Positions 35,919 through 46,389 of a stretch of DNA of 64,000 nt are shown here, piece after piece. The notes beneath the pieces were generated by a model. The model worked only from the letters and a program-made list of their open reading frames with translations, did no database searches and was not told where the DNA came from. Position numbers and translations under genes: made by a program. This DNA comes from Gloeothece verrucosa PCC 7822 (GTDB lineage Bacteria > Cyanobacteriota > Cyanobacteriia > Cyanobacteriales > Microcystaceae). The first letter of the stretch is position 1, and every line of letters starts with the position of its first letter. The stretch is from contig NC_014501.1 in assembly GCF_000147335.1 (NCBI RefSeq), positions 806,001 through 870,000 on the forward strand. Direction: 5' to 3'.

Positions 35919-36295
35919 TTCATCCCTTTAACTAAAATAGTGGTTTGAATAATAATTTACTCTTGCTCTGATTAATCTATCCTCCCCCAAATGACTCACC
36001 CACTTGGGTGATTTCTCTTCTAATCTAAAAGAGGTAAGTCCAAAGAGATAAAGTCCAATCAGCCATGCAAGAAACTTATTTTACAGCTATTGTGAACTTT
36101 GATATCCCCGAGCTTATAAATGATATTAATTGATTTGTAGCTAATCTAAATTATTGCTAATTCAAAAGTTGATCGAGCAAAACATCCCCAAGCAGTAGAG
36201 ACGTTACAGACAACATCTCTACTTTGTATCAGCGATCCTAACTGGGGTGCGGAACGAGTTCCGCACTGGGGTGCAACGCTCCTGTGCCGCACTGA
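35919..36295. other. Intergenic region with inverted GTTCCGCAC spacer repeat
   Basis: The 377 bases contain no supported gene; a 22-codon frame beginning at ATG 36065 is too short to claim. Near 36240-36265 GTGCGGAACGAGTTCCGCAC forms a perfect palindrome-like hairpin that may end the GH63-like transcript, and part of it recurs near 3805-3815. The rest is AT-rich. Confidence 0.5.
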
Positions 36296-39016
36296 CTAGG
36301 TTTGCACAAAAAGGGAACACATCACCGACGAACACTCCTCATCTAAAGCTTTTTGACGATTCAAATCCCCATCAGCGAGAAACCACTTAGCCACTAAACC
36401 AGTCCATCCCGTCTGGTGATTGGCCCCCAGTCCGGCCCCATTATCCCCATGAAAATATTCATAAAAGAGAATTAAATCCTGCCAGTGAGGATCACTCTGG
36501 AATTTTTCGCTATCTCCATAAACCGGGCGACGACCCTGCTCATTTTTTTCAAAGATTTTACATAAACGATGACTGATTTCATCAGCAACTTCCCATAACG
36601 TCATCCATTGACCTGAACCGGTGGGACATTCTATTTTAAATTCATCTCCATAATAAGAATACATTTTTCTTAAGGATTGAATCAGTAGCGCATTAACCGG
36701 CATCCAAATCGGCCCACGCCAGTTAGAATTGCCGCCAAAAAGTCCGGTTGAAGATTCTGCCGGTTCATAATCAACTCGGTAAATATTGCCCTCCATGTTA
36801 AAAATATAAGGATGGTCGTGATGATAACGAGATAAAGCGCGAATGCCATAATCACTTAAAAACTCGGATTCATCCAACATTTTTTGTAAAATGCGTCGTA
36901 ACTTATCTTCATTGATCGGAGATAATAAGCGTTTATCACCTACGCCCGGTTTTCGAGGATCACTAATATTAACCATCAGTTTCTCATTCTGTTGATTAAA
37001 ATACTGCATCCGTTTTGCCAAGTTGGGCAATTTTTCTAAAACCTCAGTGGAAAAAACAGCACAAGCAAATAAAGGAATTAATCCCACCATTGAACGCACT
37101 TTCAAGCGTTGTGCATCCCCATGAGGAAATCTGAGGACATCATAGAAAAAGCCGTCTTCTTCATCCCATAATTCATCGTGATTGATGCCAATTTGATCCA
37201 TAGCCGCCGCAATATGGATAAAATGTTCATAAAATTTGCAAGCGAGTTCTTCATAAACCGAATTTTCTAGCGATAATTCTAGGGCAATGGATAACATATC
37301 TAAGCAAAACATGGCCATCCAACTGGTTCCATCTGCCTGTTCCAGCATACCGCCAGAAGGTAACGGCGCACTGCGATCAAAAACGCCAATATTATCTAAC
37401 CCTAAAAAGCCGCCTTCAAAAACATTATTACCGAGTTCATCTTTACGGTTCACCCACCAAGTAAAGTTCATCAACAATTTATGAAACATACTTTCTAAAA
37501 AATGGCGGTCCCCTTTACCCCCGCGTTCGGCCTTATCCATTAAATAAATTTGCCAAGTTGCCATACAATGCACAGGCGGATTGACATCACTAAAGTTCCA
37601 CTCATAGGCGGGGATTTGTCCATTAGGATGTAGATAAACTTGATTGGTCATCAGTTTGAGTTGCGCCTTAGCAAAATCCATATCGATCAAACCCAACACC
37701 ACACAGTGAAAAGCCAAATCCCAAGCCGCAAACCAAGGATACTCCCATTTGTCCGGCATCGAGAGAAGGTCCGAACTTTCTAGATGAAACCATTCTTTAT
37801 TGCGAAGAAGATAGCGTTGTGTGCAATCTGGGGGTAGAATTTCATCACTGAGCCAATCTTTAACCGGATAGTAATAAAACTGCTTGGTCCATAACATCCC
37901 GGCAAACGCTTGTCGCACGATGTTGCGGTCATCATTGGGGAGGCTTGGTGATAGGATCGTATTGTAAAATTCATCAGCTTCCTCTAGGCGAGTAGAGATC
38001 ACCTCTTCAAACTGCGAATCAAAAGGGTTTTCTTCAGGGTATAGCCGGCGATCACTCAACCGTAAACGCACGACTTCCACGCCGCCAGCAGGCACCTCTA
38101 GGACATAATGAGCCGCCATTTTTGTGCCTATTTTTTCGGGATTGACGCGATCGTGTTTTCCTTCTATTACATAGTGGTTAATGCCATCTTTAACGTAGGG
38201 AGAAAGATTAGGAATTTTAAAGATCCGTTCGGTATTGGTTTCATTTTCCGTAAATAGTAGCGGGACTGATCCCTCACAATATAAATAGCGCTCTCCGAGA
38301 ATAGGATGAACAGCCGCAACAGTACAAGCATCCAGTTGTTTAAGGGTAGGTTTGATTGAAGCTTTGGGAAACCAAGACCAAGTATTGCGGAACCAGAGAG
38401 TCGGTAAAAGATGTAGGGTGGCGGTTTGCGGGCCTCGATTCCAAACGCTAATTTTTATGAGAATTTCTTCTGGGGATTGTTTGGCATACTCGACAAAAAC
38501 ATCAAAATAACGGTCTTCATCAAATACCCCAGTATCAATTAATTCATATTCGGGTTGAAGACGGTTTCTTTGTCGATTGGTCTGAATTAAGTCATTATAG
38601 GGGTAGGCGGCTTGAGGATATTTATATAGATATTTCATATAAGAATGGGTCGGAGTGCTGTCGAGATAAAAATAATATTCTTTGACATCTTCTCCATGAT
38701 TTCCTTCACTATTGGTCAATCCAAACAAGCGTTCTTTGAGAATTGGATCAACGCCATTCCACAAAGCTAGGGCAAAACACAGTTGTTGTTTATCGTCAGA
38801 TATACCCGCTAATCCATCTTCTCCCCAACGATAAGCACGAGAACGGGCTTGATCATGGGTAAAATAATCCCATGCATTCCCTGTGTGGCTGTAATCTTCT
38901 CGTACTGTTCCCCATTGTCGTTCGCTTAAATAAGGTCCCCACTTTTTCCAAGGAAGGTTTGCTTCTCTCGCTTCTTGTAATCTCAGCTTTTCGCTGCTGA
39001 ATTGGATAGCTTCCAT
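36296..39016 (-). CDS. GH63-like (MGH1-type) glycoside hydrolase
   Basis: This is a 906-residue soluble protein. It begins with LPWKKWGPYLSERQWGTVREDYSHTGNAWDYF, the characteristic start of bacterial glucosidase/GH63-like proteins with an (alpha/alpha)6 barrel. The barrel shows KWEYPWFAAWDLAFHCVVLG, IPAYEWNFSDVNPPVHCMATW and FGGNSNWRGPIWMPVNALLI, and near the C-terminus HQTGWTGLVAKW. The acidic residues in WAAWD and EWNFSD segments are the usual catalytic region. It probably acts on alpha-glucosidic or mannosylglycerate-type compatible solutes, but the substrate is not decided by sequence. There is no signal peptide, so it is cytoplasmic. A HIP1 site lies at 39021 just before its start. Confidence 0.85.
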   Translation of the reverse strand: MEAIQFSSEKLRLQEAREANLPWKKWGPYLSERQWGTVREDYSHTGNAWDYFTHDQARSRAYRWGEDGLAGISDDKQQLCFALALWNGVDPILKERLFGLTNSEGNHGEDVKEYYFYLDSTPTHSYMKYLYKYPQAAYPYNDLIQTNRQRNRLQPEYELIDTGVFDEDRYFDVFVEYAKQSPEEILIKISVWNRGPQTATLHLLPTLWFRNTWSWFPKASIKPTLKQLDACTVAAVHPILGERYLYCEGSVPLLFTENETNTERIFKIPNLSPYVKDGINHYVIEGKHDRVNPEKIGTKMAAHYVLEVPAGGVEVVRLRLSDRRLYPEENPFDSQFEEVISTRLEEADEFYNTILSPSLPNDDRNIVRQAFAGMLWTKQFYYYPVKDWLSDEILPPDCTQRYLLRNKEWFHLESSDLLSMPDKWEYPWFAAWDLAFHCVVLGLIDMDFAKAQLKLMTNQVYLHPNGQIPAYEWNFSDVNPPVHCMATWQIYLMDKAERGGKGDRHFLESMFHKLLMNFTWWVNRKDELGNNVFEGGFLGLDNIGVFDRSAPLPSGGMLEQADGTSWMAMFCLDMLSIALELSLENSVYEELACKFYEHFIHIAAAMDQIGINHDELWDEEDGFFYDVLRFPHGDAQRLKVRSMVGLIPLFACAVFSTEVLEKLPNLAKRMQYFNQQNEKLMVNISDPRKPGVGDKRLLSPINEDKLRRILQKMLDESEFLSDYGIRALSRYHHDHPYIFNMEGNIYRVDYEPAESSTGLFGGNSNWRGPIWMPVNALLIQSLRKMYSYYGDEFKIECPTGSGQWMTLWEVADEISHRLCKIFEKNEQGRRPVYGDSEKFQSDPHWQDLILFYEYFHGDNGAGLGANHQTGWTGLVAKWFLADGDLNRQKALDEECSSVMCSLFVQT

Positions 39017-39311
39017 TGGGGCGATCGCTCCTAAATCTGTATCTTTATGGCAATATATTTTATTTTTAATTAATTTGAAAATAATTACTGTTAATCATAA
39101 ACATTATGAAGTTATCAGGAAAAATTTTAAGGATTGAATTTTCAATATTAAATACTAAATATTGAATTTTAAATCATTGGTAAAAATACGGTTGCCTGTT
39201 GCCTATTTCCTATTCTTTACTCTAATCGAACTGCTATCTTGAATTTTGTTTTGATACAATATATAGTCAACTTAACCTTAACCCAGATTTCACTAATCTT
39301 CTTCACTGCCC

Positions 39312-42300
39312 ATGAATAGCCCATTTCTTAACCGTCTCCATAGTCTTGAACGTCCCGTCCTCGTTTTCGATGGGGCGATGGGAACCTCTCTTCAGTCGCA
39401 AAATTTAACGGCCGAAGATTTTGGCGGCCCCGAATATGAAGGATGTAACGAGTATTTGGTACATACCAAACCGGAAGCGGTAGCAAAAGTTCACCAAGGA
39501 TATCTTGAAGCCGGGGCCGATGTCATTGAAACAGATACATTCGGAGGCACTTCGATTGTTTTAGCTGAATATGATTTAGCGGATCAAGCTTATTATCTTA
39601 ATAAAACAGCCGCCCAATTAGCTAAACAGGTTGCCCAACAATATTCTACCCCAGAAAAGCCGCGTTTTGTGGCCGGTTCGATGGGACCAGGGACGAAACT
39701 ACCCACTTTAGGACATATTGATTTTGATACCCTTAAAAATGCTTATGTAGAACAAGCTGAAGGGCTTTATGATGGGGGGGCTGATTTATTTATTGTGGAA
39801 ACCTGTCAGGATGTTCTACAAATTAAAGCGGCTTTAAATGCTATAGAAGAAGTTTTAGAAAAGAAAGATAATCGAATTCCCATTATGGTGTCTATTACGA
39901 TGGAAGTGATGGGCACTATGTTAATTGGAACAGAAATCGGAGCGGCTTTAGCCATTTTAGAACCTTATAATATTGATATTTTGGGGTTAAATTGTGCTAC
40001 TGGCCCCGAACAAATGAAAGAACATATTAAATACCTTTCAGAAAATTCTCCCTTTATTATTTCTTGTATTCCTAATGCAGGATTACCGGAAAACGTGGGC
40101 GGACAGGCACATTACCGCTTAACTCCCCTAGAATTAAGAATGGCGTTAATGCACTTTGTGGAAGATTTAGGAGTGCAAATTATTGGGGGATGTTGCGGCA
40201 CTAGGGCGGATCATATTAAAGCGTTAGCAGAAATTACCAAAGACCTCAAACCAAAAGAACGTCATTTCCATTATGAATATTCTGCCGCTTCTATTTATAG
40301 CACCCAGCCTTATATTCAAGATAATTCTTTCCTCATTGTCGGCGAGAAATTAAACGCCAGTGGCTCGAAAAAATGCCGAGAATTATTAAATAAAGAAGAC
40401 TGGGATGGCTTAGTCTCTATGGCAAAAGCCCAGGTAAAAGAAGGGGCACATATTCTCGATGTCAACGTGGATTATGTGGGACGAGATGGGGTAAAAGATA
40501 TGAAAGAGTTAGCCTCTCGTCTGGTCAATAATGTGACCCTTCCTTTGATGCTGGACTCCACAGAATGGGAAAAAATGGAGGCCGGATTAAAGGTTGCTGG
40601 CGGTAAATGTATTCTCAATTCTACTAACTTTGAAGACGGAGAGCCGCGTTTTTATAAGGTTTTAGAATTAGCCAAAAAATATGGAGCCGGTGTGGTGGTG
40701 GGAACCATTGATGAAGAGGGAATGGCACGCACCGCCGAGAAAAAATTTCAGATTGCTAAACGGGCTTATGAAGCCGCTATTAATTATGGGATTCCGCCTG
40801 AAGAAATCTTTTTTGATCCGTTGGCATTGCCCATTTCAACAGGGATAGAAGAAGATAGAAATAACGGAAAAGCCACAGTAGAAGCCATTAAACGCATCCG
40901 AGAAGAATTACCCGGCTGCCATATTATGCTAGGGGTTTCTAATATTTCTTTCGGGTTAAATCCAGCCGCCAGACAGGTGTTAAACTCGGTATTTTTGCAC
41001 GAAACAATGGCGGTAGGGTTAGATGGGGCAATTGTTAGCGCGAATAAGATTTTACCCTTGGCGAAAATTGAACCAGAATATCAAGAGATTAGCCGAGATT
41101 TGATTTATGACCGTCGTCGATTTGAAGGAGATGTGTGTGTTTATGACCCCCTCACGAAGTTAACCGAAGTGTTTGCGGGTAAAACCACTAAAAAGACGGG
41201 GGCTGATAAAGCCAATTTACCCATCGAAGAACGGCTGAAACAGCATATTATTGATGGGGAAAGAATCGGCTTAGAAGAAGCTTTGGCCGAAGCCTTAAAA
41301 CAATACCCACCATTAGACATTATTAATGTGTTTCTACTGGATGGGATGAAAGTAGTCGGGGAGTTATTTGGGTCGGGACAGATGCAGCTTCCCTTTGTGT
41401 TACAATCTGCCCAAACTATGAAGGCGGCTGTGGCTTATTTAGAACCCTTTATGGAGAAAGAAGAAGGTAACGGTAATGCCAAAGGAAAGTTTATTATTGC
41501 TACCGTTAAGGGCGATGTTCATGATATTGGAAAAAATTTGGTGGATATTATCTTGTCTAATAATGGTTACAAGGTAATTAATCTGGGCATTAAGCAACCG
41601 GTTGAGAATATTATTCAAGCTTACGAAGAACATAAGGCTGATTGTATCGCCATGAGTGGTTTGTTGGTGAAGTCGACGGCTTTTATGAAAGAGAATTTAG
41701 CGGTGTTTAATGAACGGGGAATTACGGTACCGGTGATTTTGGGCGGCGCGGCTTTAACACCTAAGTTTGTGCATCAAGATTGTCAAAATACTTATAAAGG
41801 TCAGGTGGTTTATGGTAAGGATGCTTTCTCGGATTTGCATTTCATGGATAAATTAATGCCGGCAAAAGCGGCAGGAAATTGGGATGATATTAAGGGGTTT
41901 TTGGATGAGTTTGAAGCCGCACAAGAACCGGAATTAACACAGGTATCTGTGGGGGTAACAGATGAGGATGATGGGAAAACCCGTGAACCGGCAGTTATCG
42001 ATACTCGTCGTTCTGAGGCGGTAGAGGCAGATATTGAACGTCCGGTTCCGCCTTTCTGGGGTACGAAGATTTTGACCCCTGATGATATCTTTTTAGATGA
42101 GATTTTCGGCTATTTGGATTTACAAGCGCTGTTTGTGGGACAGTGGCAATTCCGTAAACCAAGGGAACAGTCACGGGAAGAGTATGACGAGTTTTTGGCA
42201 GATACGGTACATCCGATTTTAGAGAGTTGGAAGCGGCGTGTTAAAGATGAGAATTTGTTGCATCCTACGGTGATTTATGGTTATTTTCCTTGTCAGTCTG

Positions 42301-42872
42301 AGGGGAATTCTTTGCTGGTTTATGACCCGGAAATTATTGGGCAGTCTGGGGGTAAAATACCAGAAAATTTAGACCCTATTTGGATTATAGATTTTCCTCG
42401 CCAAAAGTCTGGCCGCCGTCTCTGTATTGCCGATTTCTTTGCGGCTAAAGGGTCGGGTATAGTAGATGTGTTCCCCATGCAAGCGGTTACGGTGGGAGAG
42501 GTGGCGACTCAATTCGCTAAGACGTTGTTTGAGTCTAATCAATATACCGATTATCTCTATTATCACGGGATGGCGGTACAAGCGGCTGAGGCGCTGGCAG
42601 AATGGACTCATGCAAGGATTCGCCAAGAGTTAGGGTTTGGGGATAAGGAACCCAGTAATATTCGGGATATCCTGCAACAGCGTTATCAGGGTTCTCGTTA
42701 TAGTTTTGGTTACCCGGCTTGTCCGAATATTCAAGACCAGTATAAGCAGTTGGAGTTGTTGGGATGCGATCGGATTAATATGTATATGGATGAGAGTGAA
42801 CAGATTTATCCCGAACAGTCTACAACGGCGATAGTTGCTTATCATGCGGCGGCTAAATATTTTAGTACCTAA
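39312..42872 (+). CDS. metH: Cobalamin-dependent methionine synthase
   Basis: This 1186-residue protein has all MetH modules. The homocysteine domain (about 1-325) has zinc ligands Cys294 and Cys295 in [10 protein letters not shown]. The pterin/methyltetrahydrofolate domain (about 340-620) starts at [19 protein letters not shown]. The B12 cap and B12-binding domain (about 640-880) have the DxHxxG motif with axial ligand His737 ([11 protein letters not shown]). The reactivation (AdoMet) domain (about 930-1186) ends with [21 protein letters not shown]. It transfers the methyl group of methyl-THF to homocysteine. It is monocistronic, with no riboswitch recognised upstream. The length is slightly shorter than E. 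coli MetH, as usual for cyanobacteria. Confidence 0.97.
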   Translation: MNSPFLNRLHSLERPVLVFDGAMGTSLQSQNLTAEDFGGPEYEGCNEYLVHTKPEAVAKVHQGYLEAGADVIETDTFGGTSIVLAEYDLADQAYYLNKTAAQLAKQVAQQYSTPEKPRFVAGSMGPGTKLPTLGHIDFDTLKNAYVEQAEGLYDGGADLFIVETCQDVLQIKAALNAIEEVLEKKDNRIPIMVSITMEVMGTMLIGTEIGAALAILEPYNIDILGLNCATGPEQMKEHIKYLSENSPFIISCIPNAGLPENVGGQAHYRLTPLELRMALMHFVEDLGVQIIGGCCGTRADHIKALAEITKDLKPKERHFHYEYSAASIYSTQPYIQDNSFLIVGEKLNASGSKKCRELLNKEDWDGLVSMAKAQVKEGAHILDVNVDYVGRDGVKDMKELASRLVNNVTLPLMLDSTEWEKMEAGLKVAGGKCILNSTNFEDGEPRFYKVLELAKKYGAGVVVGTIDEEGMARTAEKKFQIAKRAYEAAINYGIPPEEIFFDPLALPISTGIEEDRNNGKATVEAIKRIREELPGCHIMLGVSNISFGLNPAARQVLNSVFLHETMAVGLDGAIVSANKILPLAKIEPEYQEISRDLIYDRRRFEGDVCVYDPLTKLTEVFAGKTTKKTGADKANLPIEERLKQHIIDGERIGLEEALAEALKQYPPLDIINVFLLDGMKVVGELFGSGQMQLPFVLQSAQTMKAAVAYLEPFMEKEEGNGNAKGKFIIATVKGDVHDIGKNLVDIILSNNGYKVINLGIKQPVENIIQAYEEHKADCIAMSGLLVKSTAFMKENLAVFNERGITVPVILGGAALTPKFVHQDCQNTYKGQVVYGKDAFSDLHFMDKLMPAKAAGNWDDIKGFLDEFEAAQEPELTQVSVGVTDEDDGKTREPAVIDTRRSEAVEADIERPVPPFWGTKILTPDDIFLDEIFGYLDLQALFVGQWQFRKPREQSREEYDEFLADTVHPILESWKRRVKDENLLHPTVIYGYFPCQSEGNSLLVYDPEIIGQSGGKIPENLDPIWIIDFPRQKSGRRLCIADFFAAKGSGIVDVFPMQAVTVGEVATQFAKTLFESNQYTDYLYYHGMAVQAAEALAEWTHARIRQELGFGDKEPSNIRDILQQRYQGSRYSFGYPACPNIQDQYKQLELLGCDRINMYMDESEQIYPEQSTTAIVAYHAAAKYFST

Positions 42873-42905
42873 TCTGTTTTCTATACTGACACCCTGAAGG
42901 GTGGG

Positions 42906-42975
42906 GGCTACACGAACGAAGCCCGCCTACGCGGGCTAAAATATCTCAATTGTAGGGTGGGCATTGCCCACCTTA
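42906..42975. repeat. Two dispersed spacer repeats in tandem after metH
   Basis: Bases 42906-42937 repeat 19155-19186 (AGCCCGC/GCGGGCT hairpin), and 42948-42975 repeat 13948-13975 (TGTAGGGTGGGCATTGCCCA type). Their neighbouring placement shows that two repeat families have landed side by side. The first hairpin may terminate metH. Confidence 0.7.
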
Positions 42976-42983
42976 TCCTACTG

Positions 42984-43214
42984 ATGAATACTCAAGAAAA
43001 ATCTTTAAGCACATTAAAACGTTATTTGACTGATTATTACTCTCAAATAGAAAAAGCTAAAACCGCAATTGAAACCCTAGAAAATACTTCTTATAACTCA
43101 GATTAATTTGCTCAAGCGTTAGCCGATCTTCATGTTTGTGCGACGGTTCTTTCTCCTTATTCAGAAGGGTTACTAAAAGCAATTGATAAATTTACCGAAG
43201 AAAATCCTGATTGA
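42984..43214 (+). pseudogene. Small helical protein gene with in-frame TAA
   Basis: From ATG 42984 the frame encodes MNTQEKSLSTLKRYLTDYYS and further helical residues up to NTSYNSD, hits TAA at 43104-43106, and continues in the same frame as FAQALADLHVCATVLSPYSE GLLKAIDKFTEENPD to TGA 43212-43214. The two parts make one 76-codon helical protein interrupted once. A Leu, Glu or Gln codon is the most likely ancestor of the stop. The start has no strong ribosome site. No family is recognised. Confidence 0.5.
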
Positions 43215-43226
43215 AACTTAGCTTTT

Positions 43227-43255
43227 CCCCCCTTATTAAGGGGGGCTAGGGGGGA
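43227..43255. repeat. C-run/G-run palindrome repeat
   Basis: CCCCCCTTATTAAGGGGGG followed by CTAGGGGGGATC; it is the same repeat family as 19053 and 20663. Confidence 0.7.
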
Positions 43256-43304
43256 TCAAAACGGGGGTAACAAAGCGAATAATTGAAACTTATATCTTAA
43301 TATT

Positions 43305-43499
43305 ATGGATGATCATGAAATTTTAATCAAAGGAATAGAAGCTTTAAATAAATCTCTTGGTTTTGCTGCCACCTTAAGATTTCTAACTCTTTTTAACCAA
43401 AGTTCTACTGATTATGTTGAAGTTTCACAGCGACTTTATGAAGGACAGACAATAGAGGAGATATTTGAAAGAGCAAAAAAGAATCGGAAAGATGAATGA
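43305..43499 (+). CDS. Small conserved protein, function unknown
   Basis: This 64-residue protein encodes MDDHEILIKGIEALNKSLGF AATLRFLTLFNQSSTDYVEV SQRLYEGQTIEEIFERAKKN. The pattern of a helical N-terminus with GF-AATLRFL, then LYEGQTIEEIFERAK, recurs as a short antitoxin-like or accessory protein in cyanobacteria, but I cannot name a family. It lies between two copies of the C-run/G-run repeat and is not obviously paired with another gene. Confidence 0.6.
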   Translation: MDDHEILIKGIEALNKSLGFAATLRFLTLFNQSSTDYVEVSQRLYEGQTIEEIFERAKKNRKDE

Positions 43500-43515
43500 T
43501 TCTGGTTCAAAAATT

Positions 43516-43543
43516 CCCCCCGGGAGGGGGGTTAGGGGGGATC
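43516..43543. repeat. C-run/G-run palindrome repeat
   Basis: CCCCCCGGGAGGGGGG followed by TTAGGGGGGATC; it is the fourth copy of the family, only 260 bases from the third, flanking a 64-residue ORF. Confidence 0.7.
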
Positions 43544-43571
43544 AAAATTCAACATTAATAATTAAGTAGCA

Positions 43572-45008
43572 TTAAATTGTACCAAGTTGAATCAATGAAG
43601 ATTCACTTTTACAAACTACTTCTAACAAAGCATCACTATTATTTAATAAATTATTCCATCCCTCCTCATTGATTTTATTTTGGTGTTCAAGGCGAAATCG
43701 ATGTTGATCAAATAGCCAATATTTAACACTAGGAATAAGATACCTCAATAAGGCTAACCATTGAGCCGGATTAATTGCTAAGGGATTATTTTGCATCAGG
43801 GCTATTTTGCCAGCATTACCCAAAGCGGCTATAGTATGAGCGGCTAAAAGCATAGACCGATATTTAGGATGAGAATTGATAGATAAGTTAGTTTCTTTTC
43901 CCTCAGAATAATGTCTCAGCATCATATAAGCTCTGAGAATCATTTCGATCACTCCTGGTGTAATTCCAGATACAAGAAAATGCCGAAAATCATAGCCGTC
44001 AAGATACATCCTTCGGGCTGTTTCAGCAATTGTCCGATCTTCTTTCCAAAAACTATTAATATTAAGTCCTTGAAATAAACTCATAAAAGGAACTGGAAGC
44101 CCTTGAGGAGTTGCTACATCAGAAACTAAATGTCCAAGATGTTTTAAAAATGCTTCTATCAATCCAACAGGTTCATAGTCAGGTCGAACAACAGCATTTA
44201 CAAACAAGTGATTACCCGTTAGTTTATCGTAAGAAAAACCTGTAATTGTTCCTTTCATAATATCTAGAACGCCAAAAACAAAGCCCAAAACCGGATCATG
44301 TCCTAATGACTGAAATCGATGCGAGTTTGGAGACATTCCACCAAGAAGAGACTGATTATCATAAGGCGTTTTGCAAGTTTTCTCAAGCTCTTTTGCCCAT
44401 TGAGCAAACCAGTCATTAGCGTTGTTCATATTATATTGTTTGAGCCATGCTGTTAAAGGGCTTCCTAGCTGTCCAGCATATTGACCACTATTGATAGAGG
44501 CAGGAATTCTCACCACAAGAAAATCAGTTAAAGCCGCTAAAACTCCACTAGCCCCAACAAAAATATAATCCCATTTATCCCACTTAAATTGAGCATTATA
44601 AGATTCATCCTTAAGTTTTTGCAGATCTTTTTCTGTCAGCATTGCTTCATAAGGAGCTAATGGCTCTAAACCCTCTTGAAGACAATAATTCTGACACTGA
44701 CGGACAAAACTATTCCAATCTTTAAAGCCAATTTTAACTAGCTCTTGGGACACAGAAGCTTGGCGGCGTTCATAGAGTTGAAGAATTTCGTACGCTTCGA
44801 AATCATTTAAGTCTTCTTCTTCAAGCCAATCTATTGATGACTCGATTTCAGCCATAAGTTTCTCAAGTTCTGCTATCTGTTGAGCTTGTTGAGAGACATC
44901 AGATAACTTTTCTTCTGTTTCTGATACTGCTTGATCAAACTGACGTAAGATCTGATTTTGTACTTGTAAAACTGCTCTCAGTTCGATAACCAGATGATCT
45001 GAAATCAT
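43572..45008 (-). CDS. Unknown coiled-coil/membrane-associated protein, second gene of TerB cassette
   Basis: This is a 478-residue protein. Residues 1-100 form a coiled coil (QVQNQILRQFDQAVSETEEK and following). Hydrophobic segments lie near 147-170 (WDYIFVGASGVLAALTDFLV) and 245-262. The conserved-looking centre reads GHLVSDVATPQGLPVPFMSL. H-x-x-x-D-x-x-TP-x-G resembles the HxxxD-xxTPxG patch of YdjM/DUF457-type membrane metal-dependent hydrolases, but the match is short and may be chance. The start is 2 bases after the stop of the TerB-like gene, so the two are translationally coupled. No family can be assigned. Confidence 0.65.
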   Translation of the reverse strand: MISDHLVIELRAVLQVQNQILRQFDQAVSETEEKLSDVSQQAQQIAELEKLMAEIESSIDWLEEEDLNDFEAYEILQLYERRQASVSQELVKIGFKDWNSFVRQCQNYCLQEGLEPLAPYEAMLTEKDLQKLKDESYNAQFKWDKWDYIFVGASGVLAALTDFLVVRIPASINSGQYAGQLGSPLTAWLKQYNMNNANDWFAQWAKELEKTCKTPYDNQSLLGGMSPNSHRFQSLGHDPVLGFVFGVLDIMKGTITGFSYDKLTGNHLFVNAVVRPDYEPVGLIEAFLKHLGHLVSDVATPQGLPVPFMSLFQGLNINSFWKEDRTIAETARRMYLDGYDFRHFLVSGITPGVIEMILRAYMMLRHYSEGKETNLSINSHPKYRSMLLAAHTIAALGNAGKIALMQNNPLAINPAQWLALLRYLIPSVKYWLFDQHRFRLEHQNKINEEGWNNLLNNSDALLEVVCKSESSLIQLGTI

Positions 45009-45010
45009 AT

Positions 45011-46165
45011 TTAGATCTCCTGCTTATCTTGTTTTCTATTATTAATTAACTGTTGAAGTGTTTTCAATTTTTGAGTAAGTATTTTAATAGCTTCTCGGTT
45101 AGTTTCGCTATCAGCCGCAGCTTTTTGTAGTGCCTCAATTCGTTCAGTGACTTGACTAAGTGCTGTTTGAAGATTCTCAATAACCAATTGAGCTTTACGT
45201 TCTTGTTCTGCTTTAATTTCGTCTTTTTTGCGTTTATCTCCTGTATCTAAAAACCAATTGACTCCAGTAAAGATACCAGCACCCAATAAAACAGCGACTC
45301 CAATACCTGGAACCATCCCACCTATACCAATTAAAGCACCAAGAGCAGCTAATCCAGATGTTATCCCTGCTGCACTTAGCCCTATCACTGAACCCGAAAA
45401 ATAAACAGCAGCCAAAGGAATACCAACGGCAGAAAGTCCGGCTGCGGCTGTTTTAGCTGCGTCTGCGGCTTGGTTGTCATCTAAATTTCCCTTGCGTATT
45501 TCTCGCATTTTTTGGTTAAAGACTTCAATGGCTTTTATCTGTTCATCACTAATAGCTAATTCTTGCTGTGCAAGTTTAATGGCTTCTTCTTCTTTGGGAT
45601 CTAATTCATCATTAGACCATGCTGTATCAATGAGATTGATCATTAAACCAAAACGAAGTCTTTCGTCTGCTGAAGATAAAGCTTTTAAACAATCTAATAA
45701 AGACGGTGCTTCAAGAATATAGGATTGTACTTGACGTTTAGCATTTTCAGACATTCCTTCTAAATTGATAATGTCAAAAACCATGCTCATCTCTTCCTTA
45801 TCAAAAGAGCCGTCGGCTGTGGCAATAGCAAATAAAGCCCCATAAAAAGCAAGACGCTCATTTTCAGGAACTTGAGCAAGATCTAAGGGTTGATTTAATT
45901 TATCTTGTTCATTATTGGAACCTGAGATAGCTTGAGTAGCTTGAGTAGCTTTTGCAACAACATTACCAATTTCATTCCCTGCTTGAGTCGCGTGTTGAGC
46001 TACGATTTGTGTTACTTGTGTAGTTGTATTACCAAGTTCTGTGGCTTTTTGAGTCACAGATTCCCAAAAAGCTTTGTCAGTTACAGTTTGAGTAGCATTC
46101 TTTGCGGTAGTATTAATTGCTTGTCCTAGCTCTGAGGCTTTTTGACTAATTGAATCCCAGATCAT
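45011..46165 (-). CDS. TerB-domain protein with glycine-rich membrane hairpin and coiled coil
   Basis: This is a 384-residue protein. Residues 1-80 contain amphipathic repeats (SQKASELGQAINTTAKNATQ, TQKATELGNTTTQ). Residues 95-215 are a TerB/DUF533-like helical domain with acidic metal-binding-type loops (TADGSFDKEEM, WSNDELDPKEEEAI). Residues about 240-305 are a long glycine/alanine-rich hydrophobic segment (SAAGITSGLAALGALIGIGG), probably a membrane hairpin. Residues 315-384 form a coiled coil. TerB proteins belong to tellurite/stress and phage-defence related Ter systems. It is the first gene of a coupled pair with the 478-residue protein. Confidence 0.72.
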   Translation of the reverse strand: MIWDSISQKASELGQAINTTAKNATQTVTDKAFWESVTQKATELGNTTTQVTQIVAQHATQAGNEIGNVVAKATQATQAISGSNNEQDKLNQPLDLAQVPENERLAFYGALFAIATADGSFDKEEMSMVFDIINLEGMSENAKRQVQSYILEAPSLLDCLKALSSADERLRFGLMINLIDTAWSNDELDPKEEEAIKLAQQELAISDEQIKAIEVFNQKMREIRKGNLDDNQAADAAKTAAAGLSAVGIPLAAVYFSGSVIGLSAAGITSGLAALGALIGIGGMVPGIGVAVLLGAGIFTGVNWFLDTGDKRKKDEIKAEQERKAQLVIENLQTALSQVTERIEALQKAAADSETNREAIKILTQKLKTLQQLINNRKQDKQEI

Positions 46166-46389
46166 AAAATATTTCCTTTAAAAGTAAGCTTATTCTTAAA
46201 ATTCCCTATTCTTAGCCAAAATTTATCATTCTCACCTAGCAAAGTCTAAGAAATTTAATCGGGTAACGAGAAGCAAGCGACAGCATCACCTTTTCTTATC
46301 CGAGCAATGATCTAATTTACAATAGATGTATTCTGCTAAATTTCTCGATATAACGGATATAACAGAAAAAACTTACTTAACTAACACCC

